NCBI RefSeq assembly: GCF_051851555.1
Contig: NZ_JBPDVH010000005.1
Location: 1-64,000, forward strand
Source: Lonepinella sp051851555
Lineage (GTDB): Bacteria > Pseudomonadota > Gammaproteobacteria > Enterobacterales > Pasteurellaceae
Reading direction: 5' to 3'
Length of the DNA: 64,000 nt
Positions 1 to 7,858 of this stretch are shown one piece after another (the stretch's first letter is position 1; every line of letters begins with the position of its first letter). The translations under genes were made by a program, and so were the position numbers. Under the pieces are notes generated by a model. The model had not been told where the DNA came from, did not search any database, and was given only the letters and a program-made list of their open reading frames with translations.

Positions 1-2722
1 CATTTAAGTTTTTACCTGCTGCATAAGTGATGTTATCTGCCGCAGAAATTCGGCTGCCGTCAGTGTCGTCTTCCGCATCAACTTGTGTATCGTTATTTAC
101 CGCAGTTACAGTAAAGAACGCAGAGTTAATCGCATCAACTACAGTGCTTGCATTTACTAAAGCTGAACCTGCAGTTGTATCTTCTAACTCAACTTTACCT
201 GTTTCATACTCAGTTTTGTCTGCTTTAAGAATTGAAGTGGTAATTGCCTCAACTTCGTTGTTAGCGTTGATGTGAACGGTTTTGTTGTCGGTTTTAATGC
301 TGTATTGAACCGTTGCGATTGTACCATTTGATTTCACTTCAGCAGTGGTATAAGTACCGTTACCATTAACAAAGTTTACGGTGTCGTATGGGGTAACGAA
401 GTCAATCGCAGCGCCGTTGTCTTGCAAGTTCCAACCTGAATTCATCACGTCGCCTAAAGTTGCACCGAGTTCATCTGGGTTAATTGTGTCAGCTGGTGCT
501 GTACCTGTGGTTTGGTTGAATCCACTTGCCAAAGTTGTCGTTGGTGTAGAGGCCGTTACAGAGAAAGTGAAGTTTTGGTTGTCTTGAACAATCTTCACAT
601 TATCGCCTGCGATAAAGTTGATTGACTCGTCTTTACCAATTAATACTTGTGCATTTGTTGTACCTGTCGCTACACCACTTGTGCCAGTCGCTGCACTTGC
701 AGAAACGTTAAAGCCGTTGGTTAAGCCTGCCGCTACGGTATAAAGTTGTGAACCGTTGATCGCATCGGTTGACGTGGAGTTCACCACACCTGCTGCTACG
801 TTTTTAATTTGACGTTCAGAACCTGCTGAACCCACGCTCACAAAATTACCAAAATTCGATGTTGGTTGCACACCTGCAAAGCCAGTGTAAGTTACTGCTG
901 TACCGTCTTTTGCTGTAATTGTGGCTATTGCAGCATCTGTCACATTGGCTTGTGCAGAACCATTACCTAACACTACAGAGTTGTTAGTGGCTAAAGTAAC
1001 GTTCGTACCTAAAATAAATGAATCGTTACCTGAAAGGGTGTTGTTGTTACCGATAGAGTAAGACGCGTTACCGGTTACCGTGCTTGGATCACCCAACGCA
1101 CCAGAGAAGTTACCGCTAACTTTGTTACCATAACCGATAGAAATAGACTGGTTACCTGTTGCATTCGCACTATGACCGATTGCAATGGCATCATCGCCAC
1201 GGGTTAGAGAATCTGTACCCATTGCGATAGAGTTATTACCGCTTGTTGCAGTGTAGTTTGGAGTACCGTCGCTGTTTACTACTTTAGCGCCAGTGGTACC
1301 TGCAGAGGCATTTAAACCGAATGAGATTGCATTGTCGCCGTGTACGGTTGCATTATGACCGATCGCCACAGACTCATCAGAAGTTGAGTTAGCCACAGTA
1401 CCCATTGCGATAGAGTTATTACCTGCTTGACGTGCCAATGTACCAATCACAATACCTGACATATTATAAGCAATCGCATTCACACCAAAGGCCTGTGATG
1501 CTACGCCAACGGTTTGTGCCGCTGTACCAATCGCTACAGAGGCATCACCACCTGCTGTGGTAGAAACATATTTAGAACTGCATTCGTTATTTGTAAATTT
1601 CAATGCTCTTTCTGCCGTTGAGTACGCAGTATCTGTCGTAGTATTTTGAAAGATAGGCTTAGCCGATTCCATTTGTACGCCTTTGCTAAACTCTGGAATT
1701 TTTTGCATCTGAGCTCGGGCTAAGTTAATATCATCACCACCGATAGAGATAGAAGTATTCCCTAATGCCACAGCGTTTGCACCTAAAGCACTGGCTTGTG
1801 CACCGTGAACATAAGCAGCAGAACCCACCGCTAACGCTTGGGTATGGTTCGCCACAGCGTTATAACCCAAAGCGGTTGCAAATTCATTGGCAGCCGTTGC
1901 GTTAGAACCCACAATCGTGTGGTTTACACCCGTTGCAGTTGAGTTATGCCCTATAACAATAGTTTCTTTACCTGCCGCAGTACTTTGGTTACCCACCGCA
2001 ATCGCAAATTGTGCTGTTGCATTCGCATTTGAACCGATAGAAACGGTGTCTGCTGCTGAAGTAATGTTATTACCTACGGCAACAGAGTTACTACCAGTGT
2101 TTAAAGAAATATTGCTACCCACAGCAACTTTGTTTACACCGCCAGAACCTGTAATGTTGATGTTATTACCGATTGCAGTCGCATTATGACCACCAGTAGA
2201 AATGTCTGAACCGACTGCTAAGGTATTTATAGCACTTGCACCGCCAGTTACGTTATGACCAATCACTGTAGCATTATAGCTACCTTTACCAGTAGTTAAA
2301 TCTGTACCAATCGCATTACCATAGTAACCGCCTTGAGTTATGTTCACACCATAAGCCACGGTGTTATTTGCGCCATTTGATGAAACGACATTCACACCCG
2401 CAATTACGATGTTTTCTTCTGTACCGCTATTTGAACTTGATGCTGCACCTGACGCAACCGCAGAACCTGCAGTACCCGCACCTGTTGTTTTAATTGCACC
2501 AGTGGTTGTTGCAAATGCATAACCCGCAGTTGCAGTTGCAGATGCTGCCATTGCATTACCGCTGACTAATGCACCTGCCACTAATGAGGCAATCGCTAAG
2601 GGTTTAAGGCGTGAGCGCTCATCAGTGCTTGATGATGATTTGCCTTTTGCTTTCGTTAATTCGGACACCACTACGAAAGACTGCGTTGCGTGATTCCAAA
2701 TGACTTTAAAAATTTTATTCAT
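1..2722 (-). CDS. Trimeric autotransporter adhesin (YadA/Hia/Hsf type), N-terminal part
   Basis: The reading frame is open from ATG at 2722 to the window edge (907 codons), so the C-terminal membrane anchor lies outside. Residues 1-25 form an extended signal peptide (MNKIFKVIWNHATQSFVVVSE), followed by a hydrophobic segment ending in GNAMA/AS, typical of large Pasteurellaceae trimeric adhesins exported by Sec. After that come many degenerate YadA-head repeats of the form (A/S)(I/V)AxGxxAxAxGxxS, including GNNSIAMGT and GDDAIAIGH, then a neck-like GSQLYTVAAGL and Hia/Hsf-like Trp-ring/stalk sequence (GWNLQDNG, ADNITYAAGKNLN). The family makes surface homotrimers that bind host tissue or matrix. 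The ligand cannot be told from this part. Expression may vary with the upstream trinucleotide tract. Confidence 0.93.
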   Translation of the reverse strand, partial: MNKIFKVIWNHATQSFVVVSELTKAKGKSSSSTDERSRLKPLAIASLVAGALVSGNAMAASATATAGYAFATTTGAIKTTGAGTAGSAVASGAASSSNSGTEENIVIAGVNVVSSNGANNTVAYGVNITQGGYYGNAIGTDLTTGKGSYNATVIGHNVTGGASAINTLAVGSDISTGGHNATAIGNNINITGSGGVNKVAVGSNISLNTGSNSVAVGNNITSAADTVSIGSNANATAQFAIAVGNQSTAAGKETIVIGHNSTATGVNHTIVGSNATAANEFATALGYNAVANHTQALAVGSAAYVHGAQASALGANAVALGNTSISIGGDDINLARAQMQKIPEFSKGVQMESAKPIFQNTTTDTAYSTAERALKFTNNECSSKYVSTTAGGDASVAIGTAAQTVGVASQAFGVNAIAYNMSGIVIGTLARQAGNNSIAMGTVANSTSDESVAIGHNATVHGDNAISFGLNASAGTTGAKVVNSDGTPNYTATSGNNSIAMGTDSLTRGDDAIAIGHSANATGNQSISIGYGNKVSGNFSGALGDPSTVTGNASYSIGNNNTLSGNDSFILGTNVTLATNNSVVLGNGSAQANVTDAAIATITAKDGTAVTYTGFAGVQPTSNFGNFVSVGSAGSERQIKNVAAGVVNSTSTDAINGSQLYTVAAGLTNGFNVSASAATGTSGVATGTTNAQVLIGKDESINFIAGDNVKIVQDNQNFTFSVTASTPTTTLASGFNQTTGTAPADTINPDELGATLGDVMNSGWNLQDNGAAIDFVTPYDTVNFVNGNGTYTTAEVKSNGTIATVQYSIKTDNKTVHINANNEVEAITTSILKADKTEYETGKVELEDTTAGSALVNASTVVDAINSAFFTVTAVNNDTQVDAEDDTDGSRISAADNITYAAGKNLN

Positions 2723-2758
2723 AAAATAACCTAGTTGAATAACTTAAAAATAACATAG

Positions 2759-2812
2759 CCGATAAGACGCCCGATGAATATTTCGTTTGATTCATTCATT
2801 CGTGCTTATCGG
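2759..2812 (-). promoter_or_regulatory. Hairpin in the 5' leader of the adhesin gene
   Basis: CCGATAAG at 2759-2766 pairs with CTTATCGG at 2805-2812, and inner GATGAAT/ATTCATT sequences extend the pairing. It lies 37 bases upstream of the adhesin ATG, so it would fold in the mRNA leader. There is no U-run, so it does not look like a terminator. A role in RNA stability or translation is inference. Confidence 0.45.
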
Positions 2813-2985
2813 GGGATGGATACAAAATACACTTTTTGTGGCGATTATTCTGAAACGATACGCATGGGTATGTAGGAGATATTCTCGTGAGTAAAAGAGT
2901 TTTGTAACTAGGCGATATGGTACGATGAGTTGCAAGAAAAAACAAGTAAATTAAACAAAATTTGTATATAAATTGAGCGGTTGAG

Positions 2986-3059
<74 letters not shown>

Positions 3060-3175
3060 AGGTTTTTTTCGCTTTTTTTAAGGGCGGGTTTCGCCCGTAG
3101 GGCGACTGACTTTTTCTTTGCTTGTGCAAAGAAAAAGTAAGCAAAAAGAAAGCACACCCCGATTTTGCCTTGTTT

Positions 3176-3267
3176 CCTGAAAATGATTAAATTTGCTTAA
3201 CGGAAAAGTTGTAAACTCGCTGCGCTCAGACAGTACAACTTTTCCTACAAATTTAATCATTTTCAGG
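3176..3267. repeat. Long imperfect inverted repeat (intergenic element)
   Basis: The arm at 3176-3213 is matched by the arm at 3234-3267: CCTGAAAATGATTAAATTTG against its complement, and GGAAAAGTTGTA against TACAACTTTTCC. A six-base asymmetry separates the two parts, and the spacer is AACTCGCTGCGCTCAGACAG. The flanking text has the look of a dispersed intergenic repeat that would form a cruciform or RNA hairpin. I could not assign it to a named family, and no coding sense is seen. Confidence 0.7.
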
Positions 3268-3405
3268 CGGCAAAGACGGGGCCCAATGGGATCGAGGGGG
3301 GGTGTAAATTTCCCACGCTCTCTTACTGTGAAAGTGCGGGGGATTTTTAATGAATTTTTTGTGAAACGGCTTGATTTTTATTGCGTGAATGGTTAATATT
3401 GGAGC

Positions 3406-3553
3406 CATAGGGGGACGGCTATCCCCCTTAGGATTATCTTCTAGTAAGCTGAAAAGCTCACCAATAATAAGATAATTAGGATGATGATGTATAGGAACAT
3501 ATCCTAACTCCTTTTAAAGATGCCCCACGTTCTGCAAGGTGGGGTTTCTTGTT
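3406..3553 (+). ncRNA. Sib-like antisense RNA, unit 1
   Basis: A sigma-70 promoter (TTGATT 3371-3376, exactly 17 bp, TAATAT 3394-3399) should start RNA near 3406. An intrinsic terminator (CCCCAC 3523-3528, GTGGGG 3539-3544, then TTTCTTGTTT) ends it near 3553. The RNA of about 148 nt spans the whole opposite-strand peptide gene and its ribosome-binding site. Size and geometry match the E. coli Sib RNAs (about 140 nt), which repress ibs mRNAs. Ends are predicted, not measured. Confidence 0.75.
3441..3500 (-). CDS. Ibs-like type I toxin peptide, unit 1 (19 aa)
   Basis: ATG at 3500 and TAG at 3441-3443 give MFLYIIILIILLLVSFSAY. It has the length, uninterrupted Ile/Leu core and SFSAY ending of E. 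coli IbsC. Ibs peptides insert in the inner membrane and collapse the membrane potential when overproduced. An AGGAG ribosome-binding site lies 7 nt upstream, and a TGTTATAAT box at 3576-3584 would give a leader of about 70 nt. That leader passes through the complement of the antisense terminator. The gene is wholly covered by the plus-strand antisense RNA. Toxicity is inferred from similarity. Confidence 0.8.
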   Translation of the reverse strand: MFLYIIILIILLLVSFSAY

Positions 3554-3739
3554 TCTGACGATCGCCAGAATTTCTATTATAACATTTCGGATTTATTTAC
3601 TATATATTTTTACATTATTTATATTGCGTTATATTTGTAGTGCGAAGGAAAAACCTTTGTGTGGAAGTGCGGGGCATTTTTAATCAATTTTTTAATAAAA
3701 CGGCTTGATTTTTGTCTGATGAATAGCTAATATTGGAGC

Positions 3740-3893
3740 CATCGGGGGAGTGCAATCCCCCTCAGGATTATCGAATTATTAATAAACGTAAGTCGAAATT
3801 AATAACAAGATAATTAGGATAATAATTTGAAAGGTCATATCCTAACTTCTTTTTTAAGACGCCCCACGTTCTGCAAGGTGGGGTTTCTTGTTT
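3740..3893 (+). ncRNA. Sib-like antisense RNA, unit 2
   Basis: Promoter TTGATT 3705-3710, 17 bp, TAATAT 3728-3733; terminator CCCCAC 3862-3867 / GTGGGG 3878-3883 with a T-rich tail. The predicted RNA of about 150 nt completely overlaps the second 19-codon peptide gene. The 5' part forms the strong hairpin GGGGGAGTGCAATCCCCC. Confidence 0.75.
3779..3838 (-). CDS. Ibs-like type I toxin peptide, unit 2 (19 aa)
   Basis: ATG at 3838 and TAA at 3779-3781 give MTFQIIILIILLLISTYVY. The core IIILIILLL is identical to unit 1 while both ends differ. That pattern suggests the hydrophobic core is under selection and the ends drift. A ribosome-binding site (GAAG) precedes the start by 9 bases and an extended -10 box (complement of 3915-3920) lies upstream. 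Confidence 0.8.
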   Translation of the reverse strand: MTFQIIILIILLLISTYVY

Positions 3894-4079
3894 CTGACGA
3901 TCGCCAGAATTTCTATTATAACATTTCGGATTTTATTTACTATATATTTTTACATTGTTCATATTGCGTTATATTTGTAGTGCGAAGGAAAAACCTTTGT
4001 GTGGAAGTGCGGGGCATTTTTAATCAATTTTTTAATAAAACGGCTTGATTTTTGTCTGATGAATAGTTAATATTGGAGC

Positions 4080-4233
4080 CATCGGGGGACGGCAATCCCC
4101 CTCAGGATTATCGAGTTATTAATAAACAGAAGTTGAAATTAATAACAAGATAATTAGGATAATGATATAAGCTAGCATATCCTAACTCCTTTTTTAAGAT
4201 GCCCCACGTTCTGCAAGGTGGGGTTTCTTGTTT
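4080..4233 (+). ncRNA. Sib-like antisense RNA, unit 3
   Basis: Promoter TTGATT 4045-4050, 17 bp, TAATAT 4068-4073; terminator CCCCAC 4202-4207 / GTGGGG 4218-4223 followed by TTTCTTGTTT. It has the same architecture as units 1 and 2. Differences from unit 2 cluster over the peptide gene, which may give each RNA some preference for its own target. Confidence 0.75.
4119..4178 (-). CDS. Ibs-like type I toxin peptide, unit 3 (19 aa)
   Basis: ATG at 4178 and TAA at 4119-4121 give MLAYIIILIILLLISTSVY. It differs from unit 2 mainly at residues 2-4 and one residue near the C-terminus. It is preceded by AGGAG 7 nt before the start and by a TGTTATAAT promoter element at 4255-4263 on the minus strand. 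The function call rests on similarity to Ibs and on the overlapping antisense RNA. Confidence 0.8.
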   Translation of the reverse strand: MLAYIIILIILLLISTSVY

Positions 4234-4339
4234 CTGACGATCGCCAGAATTTCTATTATAACATTTCGGATTTTATTTACTATATATTTTTACATATTTA
4301 ATTACGGTGTTTCGTATGGGGTTGTTTGAGGCAAAAAAT

Positions 4340-4365
4340 AACCCTGTACTTTTATGTACAGGGTT
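4340..4365 (-). terminator. Terminator of aspC
   Basis: A perfect 10-bp stem, AACCCTGTAC / GTACAGGGTT, with a 6-nt loop. On the minus strand it is followed by ATTTTTTG. It lies 21 bp downstream of the aspC stop codon. Confidence 0.85.
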
Positions 4366-4386
4366 AAATATGAGCGTTGAATGAGA

Positions 4387-5577
4387 TTAAAGCACTTTCA
4401 CAATGCTTTCACATAAGTGACGAATATTGTCTTCCGTGATGCCCGCAACATTAATTCGGCCAGAACGCACGGCGTAAATGGCAAATTCATCTTTTAAGCG
4501 ATCCACTTGATCAGCGTTTAAGCCGCTGAAAGAGAACATGCCATTTTGTTGGGTGATAAAGCCAAAGTCTTGGTTGGCACCAAATTCTTTTAGCAATTCA
4601 ACAAATTTAGTTCGCATGGCTTTAATGCGGTTGCGCATTTCTGCCAATTCTTGCTCCCATTGTTGGCGTAAGGCTGGATCGGCCAATACCACGGCGACGG
4701 TTGCGGCGCCATGTGAGGCAGGGTTGGAGTAAAGCGTGCGTACAATGGCTTTGACTTGGGTTAACGCCGTGGCGGCCACTTGTTCGGTTTCTGCCACTAA
4801 GGTAAAGGCGCCAACACGTTCATTGTATAAGCCAAAGTTTTTAGAATAAGAACTGGCCACTAATAGCTCTTTGTGGTTCGCCGCAAAAGTGCGTAAGCCA
4901 ATGGCATCTTCCTCTAAGCCGTTGCCTAGGCCTTGATAGGCAAAATCAAATAAAGGCAACCAACCATTTTTGGCTGACATATCGGCTAAGATTTTCCATT
5001 GTTCAGGTGTTGGATCGATACCTGTTGGGTTATGACAGCAACCGTGTAATAACACCACATCGCCCTCACTTGCGTTGCTTAAATCCGCAATTAAATTATC
5101 CCAATCTAAGGCTTTGCGTTCAGCATCATAATAACGATATTCACGAATGGTGATGCCAACGGCATTGAAAATCGCATTGTGGTTTGGCCATGTTGGTGAG
5201 CTGATCCACACGTTTTGTGCTTTGGTTTGGCGTTTAATAAATTCTGCTGCGATACGTAATGCGCCAGTTCCACCAAGGCTTTGGACGGTTTTGGCGCGAC
5301 GGTTTTTGATGATATCAGAATCTTCGCCGAACAATAACCCTTTGGTGCGTTCGTTAAAATCTGCCACGCCATCAATGGCGAGATAGTTTTTGGTGGTTTC
5401 AATATCAAAGATGCGTTTTTCAGCCTCTTTCACCGCTTTCATAATTGGCGTGTTGCCGTGGGCATCTTTATATACCCCGATGCCTAAATTGATTTTATTG
5501 GCACGATTTTCAGATTTAAATGCCTCGCCTAAACCCAAAATAGGATCCGCCGGTGCGGGCGTGATATGTTCAAACAT
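4387..5577 (-). CDS. aspC: Aspartate aminotransferase
   Basis: The 396-residue protein (MFEHITPAPADPILGLGEAF) is a full-length class I PLP aminotransferase. It interconverts aspartate and oxaloacetate with glutamate and 2-oxoglutarate in the cytoplasm. The Schiff-base lysine lies in SSYSKNFGLYNERVGAF, and the substrate arginines in SNPASHGA- and VRSGRINVAGI-like contexts are present. The ATG at 5577 was chosen because AGGA lies just upstream and the length then equals that of E. coli AspC; an upstream in-frame ATG at 5652 would add 25 unrelated residues. It is monocistronic with its own terminator. Confidence 0.96.
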   Translation of the reverse strand: MFEHITPAPADPILGLGEAFKSENRANKINLGIGVYKDAHGNTPIMKAVKEAEKRIFDIETTKNYLAIDGVADFNERTKGLLFGEDSDIIKNRRAKTVQSLGGTGALRIAAEFIKRQTKAQNVWISSPTWPNHNAIFNAVGITIREYRYYDAERKALDWDNLIADLSNASEGDVVLLHGCCHNPTGIDPTPEQWKILADMSAKNGWLPLFDFAYQGLGNGLEEDAIGLRTFAANHKELLVASSYSKNFGLYNERVGAFTLVAETEQVAATALTQVKAIVRTLYSNPASHGAATVAVVLADPALRQQWEQELAEMRNRIKAMRTKFVELLKEFGANQDFGFITQQNGMFSFSGLNADQVDRLKDEFAIYAVRSGRINVAGITEDNIRHLCESIVKVL

Positions 5578-5714
5578 AATGCTAGTCCTTTTAAAATGTA
5601 AATAGTTTGTTAACGATGTAAAATTTATACTCTTAATGACTTGAAATTGCAAGTAGTTCTTCTCGGTAGTTAAACCATTTAACGCCAGATTGCGTTAAGT
5701 GTAAAAAAGTGCGG

Positions 5715-6806
5715 TTAAAAATCGCTAAATTTTAGTTTATCCATTGCCCATGCAAGTCCTGATTGATAATCTTCAGGCAATTCATTGCTTAATTTTTGTA
5801 ATTGTTGGATCAGTTGCGTGTTGTCAACATGGGTCAAATTAATATGCCCCACTTTTCGCCCCGCACGGACTTCTTTACCATACCAATGTAACTGACTGAA
5901 TGGGGTATTGAGCCAGTTCGGGTTGTGTGCGGTGCCGATAAGATTAATCATGACACTTGGTGCAAACACTTGTAATGTTGGGGTCGGTAAATCTAATAAT
6001 GCCCGTAAATGCAGTTCAAATTGACTAATGGAACAGCCCAGTTGCGTCCAGTGTCCGCTGTTATGCACCCGTGGCGCTAATTCGTTGATCAGCAACTGAT
6101 TATTCACCACAAAGCATTCCATCGCCATCACGCCGACATAATCCAGTTTTGCCATCACCTTGCCAAGCATCTGTTCTGCTTGCGCTTGTAAATGGGCATT
6201 GGAGCTGTCGGCTACGCTATAACGCAAGATGCCGTTTTGTTGTAAATTGTGGGTGACGGGGTAAAAACGGGTTTCACCGTTGCGGAATCGGGCACCGACA
6301 AGAGAAACTTCACCATCAAAGGGAATAAATTTTTCTGCAATCACTTCGCCGAATAAGTCATCTGTTATCACGTCTTGATTTTCCGCAGTAACAATCCATT
6401 GTCCTCGGCCATCATAACCACCTGTACGGCGTTTCACCACAACCTTTTCACCTATGTCTGCAAAAATTCGCTCAAAATCCACCGCACTTTTTAGCAATGC
6501 CCAAGGGGAAGTGGGAAGATTGAGTTCATCTAACAGGGATTTTTGGCTAAACCGATCGGCTGTCGTGGCAAAGACTTTTTGATTGACAAAATTGGCATGG
6601 TTGCCCAACATCTCTGTTAAGGGCGTGGATTCCCAACGCTCAATTTCTGCTGTAATAATGGCGTTTTCGGGTAAATCAAAAAGGGGAGCGTTAAAGGCCA
6701 ACGGCTCAACCTGAATATCTAACGGGGCGCCCGCATAACGCAACATTCGCCCAAGTTGACCATTGCCTAATACGTAAACGGTTGGATATAAAGTACTTTG
6801 TTGCAT
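5715..6806 (-). CDS. purK: 5-(Carboxyamino)imidazole ribonucleotide synthase
   Basis: This ATP-grasp enzyme of 363 residues carries out the ATP- and bicarbonate-dependent carboxylation of AIR to N5-CAIR in purine synthesis. It has an N-terminal nucleotide fold (YVLGNGQLGRML), the grasp segment KRRTGGYDGRGQW, and the metal/carboxylate motif LINELAPRVHNSGHWT. Its partner purE lies immediately upstream on the same strand, with an inverted uptake-signal hairpin in the 56-bp gap. That hairpin may lower purK expression relative to purE. Confidence 0.97.
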   Translation of the reverse strand: MQQSTLYPTVYVLGNGQLGRMLRYAGAPLDIQVEPLAFNAPLFDLPENAIITAEIERWESTPLTEMLGNHANFVNQKVFATTADRFSQKSLLDELNLPTSPWALLKSAVDFERIFADIGEKVVVKRRTGGYDGRGQWIVTAENQDVITDDLFGEVIAEKFIPFDGEVSLVGARFRNGETRFYPVTHNLQQNGILRYSVADSSNAHLQAQAEQMLGKVMAKLDYVGVMAMECFVVNNQLLINELAPRVHNSGHWTQLGCSISQFELHLRALLDLPTPTLQVFAPSVMINLIGTAHNPNWLNTPFSQLHWYGKEVRAGRKVGHINLTHVDNTQLIQQLQKLSNELPEDYQSGLAWAMDKLKFSDF

Positions 6807-6827
6807 AGTAAAAATCTCAAAAAACGT

Positions 6828-6853
6828 ACCGCACTTTTATGGCAAAGTGCGGT
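6828..6853 (-). terminator. Inverted uptake-signal hairpin between purE and purK
   Basis: ACCGCACTTT (6828-6837) pairs with AAAGTGCGGT (6844-6853). These are two opposed copies of the Haemophilus uptake signal core, followed on the minus strand by ACGTTTTTTG. It sits inside the purE-purK operon, so it would work as a partial terminator. Confidence 0.7.
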
Positions 6854-6862
6854 TAAAATGGA

Positions 6863-7360
6863 TTAACTTCTTGGATCGGGATTATCCAACACGACATTGG
6901 TTTGATTTTCACGGAATGCTTGTAAACGACCGAATAATGCGGTATCCCAAGCGGCTAAAATTTGCGCAGCTAACAACCCCGCATTGGCTGCACCCGCAGG
7001 CCCAATGGCCAAGGTGCCTACGGGAATCCCTTTGGGCATTTGCACAATCGAATAGAGACTATCTACACCGCTTAACATAGCACTTTTTACTGGCACGCCT
7101 AATACTGGCACCAAGGTTTTTGCGGCGATCATTCCAGGCAAATGCGCCGCACCGCCTGCACCCGCAATAATCACTTTATACCCTTTTTGCGCCGCATTTT
7201 CAGCAAAGTGAAACAATTTATCGGGCGTGCGATGGGCAGACACGACTTCAACATGATAAGGCAGTTGCAATTCATCTAAAATTTGCGTCGCCTCGCACAT
7301 GGTCGCCCAGTCGCTTTTGGAGCCCATGACAATGGCAATTTGTGGATTTTGAGTAGACAT
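6863..7360 (-). CDS. purE: N5-carboxyaminoimidazole ribonucleotide mutase
   Basis: The 165-residue class I PurE converts N5-CAIR to CAIR, the step after PurK. The nucleotide-binding start IAIVMGSKSDW, the catalytic histidine in EVVSAHRTP and the loop AGAGGAAHLPGM are all visible. Such enzymes are cytoplasmic octamers. The start MSTQNPQIA fits the family length. It is first gene of purEK; I saw no clear PurR operator upstream. Confidence 0.97.
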   Translation of the reverse strand: MSTQNPQIAIVMGSKSDWATMCEATQILDELQLPYHVEVVSAHRTPDKLFHFAENAAQKGYKVIIAGAGGAAHLPGMIAAKTLVPVLGVPVKSAMLSGVDSLYSIVQMPKGIPVGTLAIGPAGAANAGLLAAQILAAWDTALFGRLQAFRENQTNVVLDNPDPRS

Positions 7361-7528
7361 GTTTGATTTCCATGAGAAAAATAAATGATAAAAAACAGGC
7401 GTTAGAATAACATAATCTTGTAGTCCTAGGCAAACGATTGCGAGCGGTGGCGTAGTTTTTCATGGCTTTCGCAAACGTAGAAAAGGCGTTGTGAGGTGGT
7501 TGCAATCTGTTGGCTGTTTTGACATAAT

Positions 7529-7565
7529 AAAAGGGAACAGTTTCTTCGACAAAATTGTTCCTTTT
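7529..7565 (-). terminator. Terminator after the 30-residue peptide gene
   Basis: AAAAGGGAACA and TGTTCCTTTT form a long stem with a one-base bulge around a TTTCTTCGACAAAAT loop. On the minus strand the 3' arm ends in CCCTTTTATTATG. It lies 20 bp past the stop of the small peptide gene. Confidence 0.7.
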
Positions 7566-7584
7566 GAGTTAAATGAGATGAATG

Positions 7585-7677
7585 CTACATCATGCCAGCG
7601 GTATCACCCTTGAGCGATACACAAAGCAGCACAATAATCAACCATTTAACTATAATTAATATAGTTTTTAGTTTCAT
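7585..7677 (-). CDS. Small hydrophobic membrane peptide (30 aa), possible type I toxin
   Basis: ATG at 7677 and TAG at 7585-7587 encode a peptide of 30 residues starting MKLKTILIIVKWLIIVLLCV and ending SLKGDTAGMM, with one transmembrane segment. AGGAT lies upstream of the start. A near-consensus promoter, a leader of about 115 nt with two strong hairpins (CTTTTGAG...CTCAAAAG, and GGATCT...AGATCC with internal TTGCAA pairing) and a terminator make a compact structured transcript. That layout is typical of type I toxin mRNAs. I could not match the peptide to a named family, and no antisense promoter is obvious. Confidence 0.6.
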   Translation of the reverse strand: MKLKTILIIVKWLIIVLLCVSLKGDTAGMM

Positions 7678-7796
7678 ATTTTTATCCTCATTGGTAAAAA
7701 TTAAAACAACAAGGATCTACTTGCAACCCATCAGGGGCTAACTGGCGGATTGCAATGCAGATCCACCTACTTTTGAGCTTTCTCAAAAGCAGACAT

Positions 7797-7825
7797 ATTA
7801 TATAAAACCTTGTATATAAGTACAA
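7797..7825 (-). promoter_or_regulatory. Sigma-70 promoter of the 30-residue peptide gene
   Basis: On the minus strand TTGTAC (7825-7820), 17 bp, then TATAAT (7802-7797). The promoter is embedded in the dyad AAAACCTTGTA...TACAAGGTTTT (7804-7831), so the same sequence could end RNA coming from the other direction or bind a dimeric regulator. Confidence 0.7.
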
Positions 7826-7858
7826 GGTTTTTATTTTTTAATCACAAGATAATTGATA

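Larger units (their letters stand above)
3320..4295. repeat. Three tandem ibs/sib-like units, period about 334-340 bp
   Basis: The same block occurs three times. The -10 boxes of the plus-strand promoters start at 3394, 3728 and 4068 (spacing 334 and 340). Each unit has a TTGATT-N17-TAATAT promoter, a GGGGGA...TCCCCC hairpin, a 60-bp peptide gene on the minus strand, a CCCCAC...GTGGGG terminator and a minus-strand extended -10 box TGTTATAAT. Units 2 and 3 are almost identical; unit 1 differs most in its left part. Local amplification of one unit is the simplest explanation. Confidence 0.9.

Noticed and set aside
27..2189. Open frames on the plus strand within the adhesin region
   Set aside because: They lie opposite a continuous 907-codon minus-strand frame with an extended signal peptide and YadA-head repeats. 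Their products are repetitive complements of that gene.
3320..4295. CRISPR-like or simple tandem duplication reading of the three repeats
   Set aside because: The repeat period is about 340 bp without spacers. Each unit contains its own promoters, terminator and a conserved 19-codon frame, which the ibs/sib model explains.
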